Numbered from the stretch's first letter, positions 1-12,944 are shown. The stretch is 64,000 nucleotides of DNA from Apostichopus japonicus (GCF_037975245.1 NC_092577.1:6169001-6233000); one strand, 5' to 3'. The notes: generated by a model from the letters alone, not told the origin. Made by a program: numbers and translations.

Positions 1-458
1 TCTAAGTAACAGAGGCTGAGTTTTGTACGGAAACAATAATTCTCATCAAAATTATTATTGCAGTTTAGTATTTTTTTGGCAGTGCTTGAAACAATATCAG
101 CATATTGTCTGAATTCCAGTGAAATGTCTTCTTGTTTTTCTTGAGGGGGGAGGGGGGTACAGTCCCCTCTCCCCGGCTTCTTCGTCTATGATCCTGTCAG
201 TAACTTACCCCTCAAGAGGAGTATGATATTCTTTTAGAGGACTGGGGTATGACCTACCGGAAGTGATGTCATCGCTACCAAAACTAACGAGAGGAGGCGC
301 ATATGGAGTAGGTATAACATTCGTCGTATTCGTATACATTACAAATGCCCCGAAGTCCATAAATAATGTAATCAGCAATTTTGACATAAATACGTCAGTG
401 AATTGCAATCTGACATTGCACATCTTGTAAAACCTTTTTGTCGTTCCAAAAGACAGGA
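1..458. other. no gene seen
   Basis: Left edge of the window. Apart from a G-run followed by a C-rich stretch near 146-175, this segment shows no credible reading frame, splice structure or repeat. The short minus-strand frame at 205-423 has no recognisable content. Confidence 0.5.
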
Positions 459-1330
459 GTCATACAGTGTCTTTCTTGAACAAAATGATTTTGGATAAAA
501 AGTTATCTACTAGTGGACTTGTGTTGTCCTGTCCTTGTACTCTTACTACTCACTTCCACGGGTGCTTTTATTAATGATGAACTAAGAAAGCTTACTCGAA
601 GAACCACTTGAAATTAGATACATTTATCTACGGCAGTTCTTTATCCACTACTCCATGTTACATCGGTCTACATACATTTATATGCGGCGTTTCTTTATCC
701 ACTACTCCATGTTACACCGGTCTACATACATTTATCTGCGGCATTTATTTATCTACTACTCCATGTTACACCGGTCTACATACATGTATCTACGGCATTT
801 ATTTATCTACTACTCCATGTTACACCGGCTTAGATACATATATCTACGGCATTTCTGTATCTACTACTCCATGTTACACCGGTCTACATACATTTATCTA
901 CGGTATCTCTTTATCTACTACTCCATGTTACATCGGCCTACATTTATCATGTCATACAGTGTCCTTCTTGAACAAAATGATTTTGGATACAAAGTTATCT
1001 ACTGGTGGACTTGTGTTGTCCTGTCCTTGTACTTTTACTACTCACTTTCACAGGTGCTGTTTTACTGATAAACTGAGAAAGCTTACTCGAAGAACCACTT
1101 GAAATAATACTTATTTATTTACGGCATATCTTTACTCCTCCATGTTACACCGGTTCACATACATGTATCTACGTCATTTCTTTATCTACTACTCCATGTT
1201 ACACCGGTCTACATACATTTATCTACGGCATTTCTTTATCTACTACTCCATGTTACATCGGTCTACATACATTTATCTACGGTATTTATTTACCTACTAC
1301 TCCATGTTACACTCGTCCACTCAGTCTTAT
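459..1330. repeat. 54-bp minisatellite with a higher-order duplication
   Basis: A unit of about 54 bp (core 'ctactactccatgttacac') repeats about six times at 610-950 and three to four times at 1130-1315. Each block is preceded by a near-identical leader of about 150 bp (459-605 and 949-1101, both containing 'gaacaaaatgattttggat' and ending near 'cttactcgaagaaccactt'). The whole is therefore a duplicated leader-plus-array. The unit is a multiple of 3, so two frames stay open through it; they are products of the repeat, not genes. Confidence 0.9.
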
Positions 1331-1678
1331 TTAGCCTCAAGAGAAACACTCCAAGAGAGTTCCCTTCGACAGACTTAACATGGCCTGGGTGATCTTACCT
1401 TATAAGTGTTTAGTTAGATAAGCCAACGATAATAAATAGGTTTACTTTATTATATGCTAGCAAATATTAAAGGTCAATTGTGACGAATTGGTAAGATAGG
1501 GAATCACGATCGTGTCTTTCATTTTGGTTGTACAACAGTGAAAGGAACAGAGGGCAGCACAGCTAAATAGCACGTCAAAATGTGACGTCATGTTAATCCA
1601 TGATTCATGGCTAGGCAGTATACGCTAACGATTCACACTAATACTTAATTAAGAGTGTGAGTGACGGGTGCACAGCAT

Positions 1679-1894
1679 GGATTGTTGCTTAATAGTACTG
1701 TTGTCGATGGTCTCTGACATGTAGAAAGATATGTACTTTTACAAACAACATGGTATGTTGTTTAATAGACAGTTGTCGATGGTCTCTGACATGTAGATAG
1801 ATATGTACTTTCACAAACAACATGGTATGTTGCTTAATAGACAGTTGTCGATGGCCTCTGACATGTAGATAGATATGTACTTTTACAAACAACT
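1679..1894. repeat. 72-bp tandem repeat, about 2.7 copies
   Basis: Copies begin with 'gttgtcgatgg' at 1700, 1772 and 1844, an exact 72-bp spacing with only a few substitutions between copies. A partial unit lies to the left ('gttgcttaatag' at 1683). The minus-strand frames through it are repeat-driven. Confidence 0.9.
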
Positions 1895-3280
1895 GTATTA
1901 ATGTTTGCGTGTCTTTCGTCTTCTTTTTGGTGATGATTTGGTGTTTTTGTGGCAAGAAGAAATAAAAGTGTTTTTATTTTCTCTTTGGAAATCCGAAAAT
2001 TTGCAGTGTCTCGTACAAAACGTCCCAAACAAGGTCGGTGGTATAATGTTTTTGCGAAGCACATTATTCCTCTACAGTATTCGCTTAACTTGGTCAACAT
2101 CTAGAAAATAGTTACTTCGAAAATATAAAAAAATTGGCAATTTTTTTACACCAAACATACATACATGGATAAACTTACCAGTTTCTTATTTTTATTAGGC
2201 CTATGTCTTTTCAATAAATTTAAAATGTCTCCAAATTACCGTTAATCAATGTCAATATTTTCAAACCGTCGTTTTGCATTGCTATAATATGAACTTGACT
2301 TAATACATTAATACCAAGTCTGTTTCATTAGGCTCCATTGTAATCCACAATAAACTTATGATCGGAGAGACCACGCTTATGTATTTTTGAAAGCTCTTTT
2401 TCGCGCTAAAGCAGTATACAATGACATATAATGTTGAGTACCATAAAAATAAATTATTTGGACATCAAAGAGAGTAATTCTTTATGTTCGTGCGTTGCCC
2501 CCCCTACCCCACTAACCGCCGTCATCTTTGTCAGTAATGAATTCAAATCATTCTGATTCACTTCCTGAAATCTTGTTTACATCTGTATTTTGAGATTTTT
2601 AAAATCGTGTCATTCTGACTATTATGTAATACTTACACACTACGAAACCTAATAATGGTTAAACTTACAACCAGTTGGTTGTTCCTAAATAGCAAGTTCC
2701 GAAGCTTTTAGTCCAATACAGGTAGATCTGTGTCCCATAATGTTAATTCTTCTGCATTATTGTGCAAACTCTTACACTTTTTGTCTAATTTTAAAGTCCA
2801 TTTTTATACCACGGTCAAGTGTATTATTGTACGCTTACGTTACATTAGTGTTTAAAAATAAACATATGTTCACATATCCTTTAGTGCGTCAATCACCTCC
2901 TCGGTTCATGAAACAAATCTGTTAATTAAGCTTAAATTTTGTCATCTAAAAGCCTTTCACTTTGTAAAGAAAAAGAGTTTAACACAGCATCATTTCAAAA
3001 TCCACAGATTTACTATATAGGTTTTTCGTTTCTGCACAGTGTTGGCTGTAATAAACACATGAGGTATTAGCTTGATCGTTAGTTCAAAAAGTATCGTTAA
3101 ACCATATTTACAACTATATAATATAGGTCTATTGGACAAAACCATGTAACAGTCCACAATTAATCCTACGCTATTTGGGGTTAGAATAAAAGTTCAAAAA
3201 GTAACAATTTCTTTCAAGTATGTAGCCTGTGGTTTATGACTTACTGTCTTTAAAGTAATTAAGTAAACGAATGCATTACA
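1895..3280. other. no gene seen
   Basis: AT-rich sequence with stops in all frames and only a short C-rich run near 2501. No exon with paired splice sites was found by eye. Confidence 0.4.
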
Positions 3281-3284
3281 TCAG

Positions 3285-3515
3285 GTGGATGTCAACGGGA
3301 CAGTGGTTTGATGACCCTTCTATAGTGTCGCAAATTTATCAAGAAATATCCAAAGATAATCAAATAGGTACAAACTTCATCCAGGAAAGAAGAATTCGGA
3401 AGCGAAGACTATAAAGTATCAGGATAATATGACGTCACACTGATACCATTGATAGCTATATACAATCCTCTTCCACCAGCAGTCACGTTCTCAACCCTAA
3501 AGCGCTGCACCTTCT
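3285..3515 (-). pseudogene. diverged copy of the unknown coding sequence at 5.3-5.5 kb
   Basis: Read on the minus strand, a candidate acceptor near 3516 is followed by an open stretch (about KVQRFRVENVTAGGRG) that ends in a stop near 3411. Further along, in other frames, are W-M-K-F-V and N-H-C-P-V. These line up with W-V-K-F-V and K-Y-C-P-V in the better-preserved copy at 5265-5501, in the same order and spacing. Frames change and stops intervene, so this looks like a decayed paralogue. The protein family is unknown to me. The alignment is by eye and weak in places. Confidence 0.3.
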
Positions 3516-3529
3516 TTTAGTCTTGGTGA

Positions 3530-4430
3530 TGAGCTCGCAATAGCCGTCATTTTATTGAGTTACGTAAAAGAAATAGAACCGAAGGTACCAGCGAGAAGAC
3601 TTCGAACGAACTTTTCATAGATTTACAACGCTGTGAAAATACGGCCGACATACCTTCGCCCTGATGCACCATGAAATTAACATCTAACAATAATAATATC
3701 ATTTTTAATGATGAAAATTAAATTAATTAACCGTAAAAGGAATTAAATCATTTTAACTGCTATCATCATCAAACTGGAAATAAACGTTCGAAAATTACCA
3801 CTGTCAACTAAAATAAGTGGTTACAACCTATATATGCCTATGCTGGAATACGGGAACTTAGCGACGCGCAGATCTGTACGTTATGTTTACAGATAACGAT
3901 GATGGAACTCTTAATTTGCAGCTTAACAAGTTCCCAATATCGATGGTTCGGTCATATTACACTATATAATCAAATGCTTTAAATTTGTGCAATGCGAAAT
4001 GTTTGTTGTTTAATCCCAGTAAATGGATTAAAACATTTCATAAATTATTTGATGCTGAGACTAAAGAATATAAACTTGGGTTTTTCACCATGACAGCAAT
4101 TAATATTCAAATGGTGTTATAATCAATTATGATCATTAAATGCAATTTAGAAGGTTGATCAAGAAATTTCGAAGAGGAAAGGAAAAGCAGTAAAGACTAC
4201 ATCACGTGGTGCTTTAAACATTTCAAATGAAAATTAACGTCACAAAAAAAATATTGTGCTTGCCTGGCCTTATACTTTCATGGAGACATTTTGTTATTAG
4301 TATTGTTAGTAGTAAAGAAGTTAATTACACTGAAATTGTATCGGAAGGTACTACAAAGCCGTTGAATTACGCAAAACAATGAACGGCGATTAATTTATGC
4401 ATTAGCGTGACATACTTCGTTCGCTACTTA
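3530..4430. other. no gene seen
   Basis: AT-rich sequence between the two decayed coding copies; no open frame, repeat array or splice-site pair that I can support. Confidence 0.4.
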
Positions 4431-4431
4431 C

Positions 4432-4688
4432 CCAGCAAACACAAAGCGTGTTCATAACGTTTTTTTTTTTTTTTTTTAAAGCCTCTAAAATATGTCTTTA
4501 TAACATTAAATGTGGTGTTATAAAACGTCGGGATAACGTTATTATGAGATATTAATGATGTTTTACGAAAAAATGTTTTGAAATAATAGCCTGAAAACGT
4601 GACATATTTATCACACTACATATAACGTTATCAAAACAAAAGACGAAACGTTTTAATAACGTTTTAAACCGGTTTTTGTGTTTGCTGG
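4432..4688. mobile_element. short TIR element (MITE), 257 bp
   Basis: The ends are perfect 14-bp inverted repeats, CCAGCAAACACAAA and TTTGTGTTTGCTGG. The interior is rich in 'ataacgtt' and 'aacgtttt' and includes a poly-T run. There is no coding capacity, so it is a non-autonomous DNA element. No clean target-site duplication is visible, so the superfamily is left open. Confidence 0.7.
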
Positions 4689-5264
4689 ATAGTTTAAATC
4701 GTTTGTATTATCGAGTTAGGTTTGGCTCTGATTTAGTTTCTAAGATACGATTTTCTTCTGGAAATGATGAATAATTTACTGAAATTACGAAAAAGAATGA
4801 TTCACATGTGAATGTGTATTTGTTCTGGTTTCTCTGTATTCAACACAAATGATAGACAATGACTGCAGTAAATTATTCCCCCTCTATCAAGAAATTTAAA
4901 GATTGTTTTATCTAATTCACCTAATTCTTATCTTTCATTCGGACTTGGGTGGTGATTTACGATCGAAGGATGTTCAAAACATAATTTTTTAACCATAAAA
5001 TTAATTATACAATTACTTGTTGAGCAGATTTTTAAATTAATATATTCATCCATATTGATGCTAAAAAAGGTCGTTAAAAGTTGCTTCTTTAATTAAGAAA
5101 ATCATGGGCTAGTTAAAGTTAATTAATTCTGGATAGTGTTTCTGGTTGTTGATGTGACGATAACCTATCTCTTTGAGAGGTTAACTGTTGCTAGTGTGTA
5201 AACTAATACTTTTTATTCCAGATTTAAAATATGAAAAATGATTTTCATTGGAATGTGTACTCAC

Positions 5265-5501
5265 ATGAGATGACAAGAGGCCAACGGGACAATACTTTGA
5301 CATCCAATATCTGTTAATCTCCAAAAACTTTCGGGAAGTCAGGAAGGTAAAATTACGAACGAACTTCACCACCTGATAAGAACTGTCGTTATGCTATAGT
5401 TTAAAGTGTATCCCGGAATAAAACCAAAGTGATCCTCTCGAAAATTAAATCCTCCATCATAAGGAATCATTTTCTCAGCCCTCGAAAAAATGTATAGGTC
5501 T
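5265..5501 (-). pseudogene. unknown protein-coding fragment, two exons or one frameshifted exon
   Basis: On the minus strand a good acceptor (ggatcaatagttttcag, ending at 5502) opens a 42-codon frame over 5373-5501 that begins DLYIFSRAEKMIPYDGG and continues with F-N-F-R-E-D-H-F-G-F. The next segment, 5265-5372, is open one frame away (VKFVRNFTFLTSRKFLEINR, then Y-W-M-S-K-Y-C-P-V) and ends at a plausible donor, gtgagt. The junction is either a weak donor (gtggtg) or a one-base frameshift. Composition looks protein-like and a diverged copy lies at 3.3-3.5 kb, so a small gene family or retained pseudogenes is likely. I do not recognise the family. Confidence 0.45.
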
Positions 5502-5796
5502 CTGAAAACTATTGATCCTGAATTCATGGTTCATCACTTTGGATTGCTAAATATTCACAAGGTAAAATCCTGGGATATTGGCCCAACGAGAATAATATTG
5601 CACACACATTTCCATGGATGTAGAGCAACATGAGAAAGATGCAGTGTGTTTAATGTATTTGAACAAAACATTATTTCACTAAATGGTTACATTATCACCC
5701 GCAGTCCCGTACGTTAATTTGCTTATGTTTGATTTGATGCACGAGCAAAGATGCCCATTCAAGCTATCATTGTTACAATACTGTATGACTAGACAA

Positions 5797-5950
5797 GCGC
5801 GGCGGGACCGAAAAATTATTGGGGGGGGGGCTAATGTGTGGAGACTATCTAAGCGGAGCGCCACCATCGGTTGGCGCGGAGCGTACAAGAAAATTTTGGG
5901 TTTTTTCAACCCCCAAGATGGCCGGAAACGGCACTTCCCGAGTGTTTTAT
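5797..5950. mobile_element. fragment carrying the dispersed 'GCGGAGCGCCACC' module
   Basis: The run 'ctatctaagcggagcgcc' followed by 'ggttggcgcggagcgtac' and 'ggccggaaacggcacttcc' recurs in several elements of this window (6180, 11650, 12570, 43600-43790, 44410-44500, 45105-45210). Here it follows a G-run, the arrangement seen at the left end of the 11580 element, but I find no clear termini. Confidence 0.6.
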
Positions 5951-6106
5951 GCTGCGAATACCTAGCCCTAAAATATGGGTCTCAAAGCCTGCAATTTCTC
6001 AGATTGCACGTAAAAGTCTGTAAAAACATTGTAATTTGTATATTCGATGGTGTTTTAAGAGAGTAGCTATTACTCGTAGTGTACTCGCAAAGACGTTTTT
6101 GAGTGT

Positions 6107-6522
6107 AGTAAGGGCAGTGGCGGAGCTAGGGGTATTGGTCAGGGGGGGGCAAGAATGGTCTATAGGGGCGCTATCGACACTATCTAAGCGGAGCGCCACC
6201 ACAGGTTGGCGCGGAGCGTACAGAAATTTTTGAGTAAAGTTACTCCCTAGATTGCAGGAAATGACCCTTTCCGGGCCTTGCTAATTTGCAGATAAACGGA
6301 GAATAAATAGGTGTCGTCGCCATTTTGTCGGAAAATGACACCAACAGAATATTACAAATGTCAATAGGTATATGAGAGCGCAATAAAATGGTCAATAATC
6401 GCGAATAAGTTAAAAGTAGTGAAAAGCTGAAAAGGGCGCCAGCAGTCCATTTGAGTCCGTCAGGAGGGGGGGGGGGTCCGCCCCCTGACTGTATATATTG
6501 ACGCTCCGCTACTAAGTAAGGG
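6107..6522. mobile_element. 400-bp non-autonomous DNA transposon with 8-bp TSD
   Basis: The element body is 6115-6514. It starts CAGTGGCGGAGC and ends GCTCCGCTACTA, an imperfect inverted repeat. Both flanks are AGTAAGGG (6107-6114 and 6515-6522), an exact 8-bp target-site duplication. An 8-bp duplication points to the hAT or P-like groups. A second copy lies in the opposite orientation at 44174-44560. The frames inside it are not genes. Confidence 0.88.
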
Positions 6523-8930
6523 GATGTTGGAGAACTGGCTGAAATGAGGCAAGTCATTGGCCTAAGACGAAGTTGTGTTACGCTTTCCGGTACTCACACT
6601 CACTGCTTCCACTTTTCACGGCGACGCGGTTGGGGTGACAATGTGGTCTATAGCCAGGGGACGGGCCGAGGGACCAGGGTCCCCCAGCAATTACTAAAAT
6701 TATTACACCTATATAGTATACGTGTGCATCGGACAGATCGACAAGTATGCATTGAAAAATGGGTAGATGCACGTTTCGGAGCCTTGGTAAATATTGGGGG
6801 GGGGGGCTTATCATGCATTTGCCCCCTCAACTTTTTCATTGGGGGGGGGCTGAATATCCGACCGATGATCCGGTTCATAATCAGAGTTTATCATTTGTTA
6901 ATCAAGGTTATTTGACCGACAATGCAGGTTTATCGTTCAAAATGCTAGATTATGGACTGATTAACCGGAATAATCGTTTGTCTTCATACATGCCAATGTT
7001 CAATAACAGGTTGAGTGTACATTGAAATGTCGAAACTGTCACATATTGTCCTTTCGTACTGGTCGTAATTAACCTCCAAATCAATATAACAAATATACAA
7101 ATTCATCTGGTTACAGTTTAAGGGAATATGACGTTGAAGATGACCACAACCATCTCAATTGTTACATCACATATTCATGTGTGCTTGCATTTACATGGAA
7201 CGCCAAACACTCCAGAAGGCTCATGGAAGTATGTATATAGGGCCACATAATACAAACGTTATGCATCCTCAAATCAGGGATCTATAGTTTCATGAAACAA
7301 ATACAGAGGATAAAACTTAGGAAATAATCGCAGGAGCCTGCTCCACTTAACCAGATTGCAGACACTTGACTACAGATGCATTGACGTTTTGTGTATAGAC
7401 TTAATAGAACCTTCAAGGATAACTCCAAGCTTGGGATGAAAGATTTTGGTTGTCATTACAAATATTTTATATTGCATCTTCAAGTTAGAGCATGTGCTAA
7501 CACTAACACTGCAGTAAAATGCAGTAAGCAGACGAAGAAAGGAAACGGATCACAGAATCTTTGATTTATTTTTTTATTTTTTTTATTTTTGTCGATATCG
7601 CGATTTCACGGCGGTTCTGAAGGGACAAACAAGTTATAGACTTACTGCTTAAGTATATAACACGACATTCAAACAATTTGATATTCTTTGTCAAGGTATC
7701 ATGTGAGTGTAAGACAAAGAGGTTAGCATGACTTATCAACTCGACAAAGTCATATATTTTATGTGTTGTCAAGTTTATTGCAAAGCAACAACTCGACAAC
7801 TTCCTGAAAGTCTGAAACTCGAAAACCATATACAATATTTATTCTGATGTCGTGCTGTACTGACACAGTAGTTCTACATCTCTGCCTTTCAAACCACCAT
7901 ATAATTCATAGAATAAAAAATTAGAGTAAAAATTGTCAAATCAAACTTATTTCTGATGTTTTTTTGTAGTCACAAGTCACATATGAATTTGGTACAATTA
8001 AGTTACAAAATGGAAACCAGACTGCAACAAACTTAATATGGGTTTATTTTTTGTTGTTGAAAAAGACGAGGACATGTTGTAATGTATGCCAGGTACAATG
8101 TAAGGTGTTTTGAAACGAAAACAACGAAACATAATGTAAGGTCCGTGTTAATACTCTATAGTAGGATGACGGAACGATTAGCAAAAATTGACTTTTACAA
8201 GTTAATCACGCAAAACAGCTGATCTAATATGAACTGTATGGCTAACCAACTATATTCTTTCATATATACAAACAGATCTCTCATTATCTTTGTTTAATCA
8301 TATGAATGGTAAATACGGTAAAAGAAAGCAAAAACACAAAACAAAAACAAAAAGGCAAAAGAACGAAAAGGGAATAGAAATTCACACTATATGAAAACAT
8401 TTACCGGATATGATATCTAAAAATTTAAACAACTAATCATGAAGCGCGATTTAAATGGAATTTAAAATTTTCCTTTCTTAGCACTTTGCTAGCGGAAGAT
8501 TCTCTCAGAAATGGTTACGATAATATCTGCACAACTAGGGGATAACATGAAAGTATCTGTTTGTTTGCTTGCAAGAGTCTTAAAGCTTGGGCAATTAAAG
8601 CCAAACATAGGAAACTGCAAAGACGTGGTATCAACAAGATAACGATATTTTCATGAAATTCTTACATTGTGTATAATATTCGGAAATAATTGGCAATTAT
8701 AAAACCTTTGATCAAATGTCTCCATTGAATTATTGACCTTCCATTGGTCTCAGCCATGAGTAAACTTCAAGACCTACCATATATAGAAGTACGATCATTG
8801 ATTTCAAGCTTCAGTACACAAAATGTTCAGATTGTCATTATCTTGTTCGAATTATTATTAAATGACGTAACAGTCACTGGATTGTCTTTAATCGGCTGTA
8901 ATGGAACTTGAGGGAAGATACATAACTAAA
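6523..8930. other. no gene seen
   Basis: Two G-runs (near 6797 and 6841) sit in a roughly 100-bp inverted arrangement with 'gccccctcaac'. The rest is AT-rich sequence. The 90-codon minus-strand frame at 7566-7835 lacks recognisable motifs and has a lysine-rich tail from a poly-T run, so I do not call it a gene. Confidence 0.4.
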
Positions 8931-8941
8931 GTATCACCTTG

Positions 8942-9960
8942 TCACCTTGTGCCGTCGAGTCGTGTCCGATCCCTGGTGATGACCATGACTTTAATCCTCC
9001 AATCCTGCCGGCTCCTGGTTGCCCCTCGAAGTCTATCCAGAGTCAACCCAGTCGCCTGCTTGACACCATCCATCCATCGTGCACGTGGCCTGCCCCTCTT
9101 TCGTGATCCATCACCCATTCCCACCATTAATGATTTTTCCAGAGAGTCGTCAGCACGCATGATATGACCGAAAAAATTTAGTTGTTGCCTCAGGATCTGT
9201 GCTTCCAGTGGAAGTGAGGGTTTTATTTGTTCCAAAATCGAGATGTTTGTTCTATGTGCAGTCCAAGGGACTCTCAATAGCCTGCGCCAGCACCATAATT
9301 CAAAACTGTCTATTCTTTCCCTCAATCCCTTTGTTATTGTCCATGATTCACTCCCATAGAGCACAACTGGGAAAACTAGTACTTTCATCAGTTGACTCTT
9401 CGTTAATAATGAGATTGCTTTGTCCCTCCAGATCTTGTTTAACCCCGTCACAGCAGCTCTTCCAAGAGCTAACCGTCTCACAATCTCCCCCTTACAGGTA
9501 CCATTGTCATCAATTCTAGAACCGAGAAAGTTAAAGTCGTGTACTATTTCAACTTTGTTTCCACCCAAAATAATTTCGTCCAGCTCCTCTGTGCACATAT
9601 CCTTGGTCTTCTTGAGGTTCAGGTGTAGCCCAGCCTGAGTGCTATGTGTCTGCACACGTTCCATCAGATTAAGGAGGTCTTCTTTGCTTTCTGCGAGCAG
9701 TGTGGTGTCATCAGCATATCTGAGGTTGTTGACTCTTCTGCCACCTATCTTCACCCCTAGCTCTACATTGTCTAGATTGGCTTGTCTCATTATGTACTCG
9801 CTATAAAGGTTGAAAAGGTAAGGTGAAAGGATACACCCCTGTCGAACTCCCTTGCCGATGTTGAAATTTTCTGTATCCCCATATTCGGTTCGAACTTTCG
9901 CTTCCTGTTCATTATATAATGATTTAATCACATGTACTAGGTGCTTGGGAAGTATACACG
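8942..9960 (-). mobile_element. 5'-truncated RTE-clade LINE, C-terminal part of the reverse transcriptase
   Basis: A continuous minus-strand frame encodes the later half of a non-LTR reverse transcriptase. It reads through KGVRQGCILSP, then RYADDTTLLAES with the catalytic YADD (about residues 72-75 of the 329-codon frame), then W-C-W-R-R-L-L-R-V-P-W-T-A and F-G-H-I-M-R, and ends D-R-T-R-L-D-G-T-R before the stop. This order and the C-terminal tail match the RTE (BovB-like) clade as I know it. The frame extends a few codons above the first start-like codon (PKHLVH) to about 9960, where homology ends. The endonuclease and finger regions are therefore missing and no real start codon is present. 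No frameshift or stop interrupts it, so the insertion is fairly young. It is dead by 5' truncation, the usual outcome of target-primed reverse transcription. Confidence 0.93.
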
Positions 9961-11571
9961 AATATAAAAGTCTAGCTCGCGTAGTGATAAAATAAAGGAG
10001 AGTACATTAGAAAACCAATCATTATCTTTAAATTAACTGATTATGTACAATATATTAATGTTATGTAATGATCATTATATTACGTAATATACACGTCATC
10101 GTAAAGCATACCACATATTATGTTTACAGTAGGCTTTAAAATCCATAGATTACAGAATGAACAATGAAAAATAAACAAAGGCAATTGGCCAAAGAAAATT
10201 GCAAAGCACCCCAATCACAACAGAAACAAACAATTAACAAATTAAAATTAACTGGTAGCTGTACGTGAATGTAAATGATGCATAAACTGTTATTACTTGT
10301 AACAAACTGTTGCAGGAAAGATTTAAGTTAAATAAGAAAAGAAACCTAAGAAAATGAAGTCATGTTAACTGGAAATGTCGTGAAGTTCGATATACAACAG
10401 AACGTCCTCCATTTTGTTTTCTCCAGGAAGACACATTCGATAGAACAGATCAATTATAGCGTAACATGCAATTGTTGACCTATGATAGCTATCAGAGTGT
10501 CTGCAACACATTCGATGAATTTTCAATAAGATTACTTTATGAAAAACCGCAAACAGTAAAAAAAAAAACTAAATATTTATGGTTTCGAAGTTAATAAAAA
10601 ATATACGTATTCGTTTCATTGTGACTGTCGAAAGACAAAAGTAAGCATTGAAGGTTAAATCATTTGACTGCTAAGTTATATCGGTAGATTATACAACCAG
10701 CTTCACAAAGTTATTTTCTTGTCGGAGATATACAATTGATATGACATTGATCTGAAAACACATCAATCCCCACTCATTCCCCTCCCACCCCAAAGTTTAC
10801 GAATTTCAAAGTGATTATTCTGATCCGTCTTGGACGCTGAAAACGTTACATACAAATTTGACAAATAGGTTTCCTAACTTTTAGTTCAAAAGGTGGGACC
10901 AATCAAATGGGATATTCACATAAAAAAGTTCCCCTTGTTAAGAATAACTTTATTAGCTGGGAGGAGGCATAGGAATTCGGTGGACAGAGTGCCTGCGTCC
11001 GCAGGGTACAGTACTGTCACCGGATGGACTCTCATTTAGGTTGATCCTCCCGGGGGGGGGGGGTGATCCCCTGTCTTGGGCGGAGGTCAAGCTTTCTGCT
11101 GTCTCATATTTTCTGTGTTTGTTTTTTAATTTTTTTATTTTTCTGCTTCCAAATGTTGAAGGTAACTGTCTGTACTTATGCCTACCGTATTACATTTTAT
11201 CCACTTTCATATATTTTACGGTTCCTCCCACATTTTTTCCTACCTGTAGGGGCTACATTTCGTCCATCTCGAACAGGATTACATCCCCTACCTATATTAT
11301 ATCTAGTAGTTTCACATAAAATCTGAAATCAACGAAATAGAAGAAAAGTAAAGCATCTCGAGATAGCCTTACAAGACAGAAAAAAGAGCAAAACATGAAC
11401 TGATAATAGATGTTGAATAAGTAAAGATATAAGAATGAATAATTAATATTAATATACATAATCAAATTTAAAAACAAAATTGTCACGTACATTTTATTTT
11501 GACCACAAATTTGTGTAATTTTGGTCAACTTGTAATTTCCAGAATCTTAGGTCAACTCGGCATTTCTATGA
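9961..11571. other. no gene seen; G-run near 11052
   Basis: AT-rich intergenic or intronic sequence. Frames at 11041-11326 run through a G-run and a T-rich tract and have no motif. A 'tgcctgcgtccgcagggtac' segment near 10990 looks like part of a dispersed repeat, but no termini are visible. Confidence 0.4.
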
Positions 11572-12141
11572 TCTGGTGGCATAGGCGTACGGGACCATTT
11601 CAGTTTGGGGGGGGGGCAGAACTTTTTGTGCCCGAAAGTTCCCGTGACACTATCTAAGCGGAGCGCCACCATCGGTTGGCGCGTAGCGTACAAGAACATT
11701 TTTGGCACACAATGCCTCTCAGATTGCCGGAAACGGCACTTCTGAGGCCTTGCAAGTTGCATCTAAACATTCTTTATTTTATAATCTCACGTTTTAGAAA
11801 TTTACACTTCCCCAAAAATTTGGTAAATTAGAAAAAGAAAAAATGGTAACATCACTTTGAAGGGGAAAAATGGGACAGTATATTTTTTAAGCTCCTATTT
11901 AGTTACCTTATTGATTATTTTAACACAGTACTCAGCTACCTCCAGAAAAACATACATTGTTCAACGACACGTAGGCGGGATAATGTCGCTCTGTCGGGTG
12001 AGACTGTAATTTGTTTCAGAAAAAAAGTATAAAATATAACAAAGAATACGATAAACCTGTACTTCTAGGCTTGTAGGCACCCCCCCCTCCCCACCATCCA
12101 TGAAAAAGAAAATGTTTCTTATATACACTCATGTTGGGGAT

Positions 12142-12770
12142 GTCCAGGTCAAGGGCGGCGGAAGCACTTTTAATCTGGGGGGGGGGGGGCACCGACATCA
12201 AAGGGCACTTTGCAGAAATTCGATTGGACTGATGCAGCCTTATATTTAGTACCCTTTATAACTCTTATTGTATTATCTTATTTGTGTATACACATCACTT
12301 TACCCCCCCCCCCCCCCCCCCTTAAAGGAAAATATTCATACTAGCACTGCAATATCCAATGCGCAAATTGGGAAACAAGGAACAAGTTTTCTTTTGAGAC
12401 AAAATGTGGTGAAATCATGCTAGTTGCTAATGTAGGAATCTTCCGAATTAGAGTTTTTTTCTGGTTAATATCTTAACAATTTTTTTTCCATTCGAAATAG
12501 CTTTGAGTTTGGCCCACAGAAATTCATTAAAAGTTACGGGCTTAGCCAGGATTTGCAAAGTTTTATGCACGACTATCTGAGCGGAGCGTACTAGAAAATT
12601 TTGGGTTTTACAAACCCCTCAGATGGCCGGAAACGGCCCTTCCCGAGTGTTCGTTCTGGTTCGCTGGCCTCTTGCTAACTTGAGGCACCTCAATTTTTAT
12701 GTAGAAAAGAGGCACAGTTTTAACCTGCCCCCTGTGCCCCCCCCCCGGTTCCGCCGCCCTTGGTCCAGGT
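12142..12770. mobile_element. 613-bp nested TIR element with exact 8-bp TSD
   Basis: The body is 12150-12762, with perfect 14-bp inverted termini CAAGGGCGGCGGAA and TTCCGCCGCCCTTG. GTCCAGGT occurs on both sides (12142-12149 and 12763-12770). It lies wholly within the 11580-13200 element and so inserted later. It contains an 18-bp C-run (near 12303) and the shared 'gcggagcgtac' module near 12575. It has no coding capacity. Confidence 0.92.
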
Positions 12771-12944
12771 ATACAATTGACTAGTTAGGAAAAAATTGAT
12801 CGTGCAAAAAGCGTGGTAGCCCAGATGAACTGCGCTTACGGTGGTTTTACACGGAAATATTCGGGCATCACGATGCTAAATAAAGAAAATCATGGAATTG
12901 ACGGGCAAAAATTTGAAAAAGATTCGGGCAAGCTACTGCATATT

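Noticed and set aside
608-1378. Long repetitive plus-strand frames (up to 164 codons)
   Set aside because: They are produced by a 54-bp repeat whose unit is divisible by 3; overlapping frames are equally open and none has a promoter or splice context.
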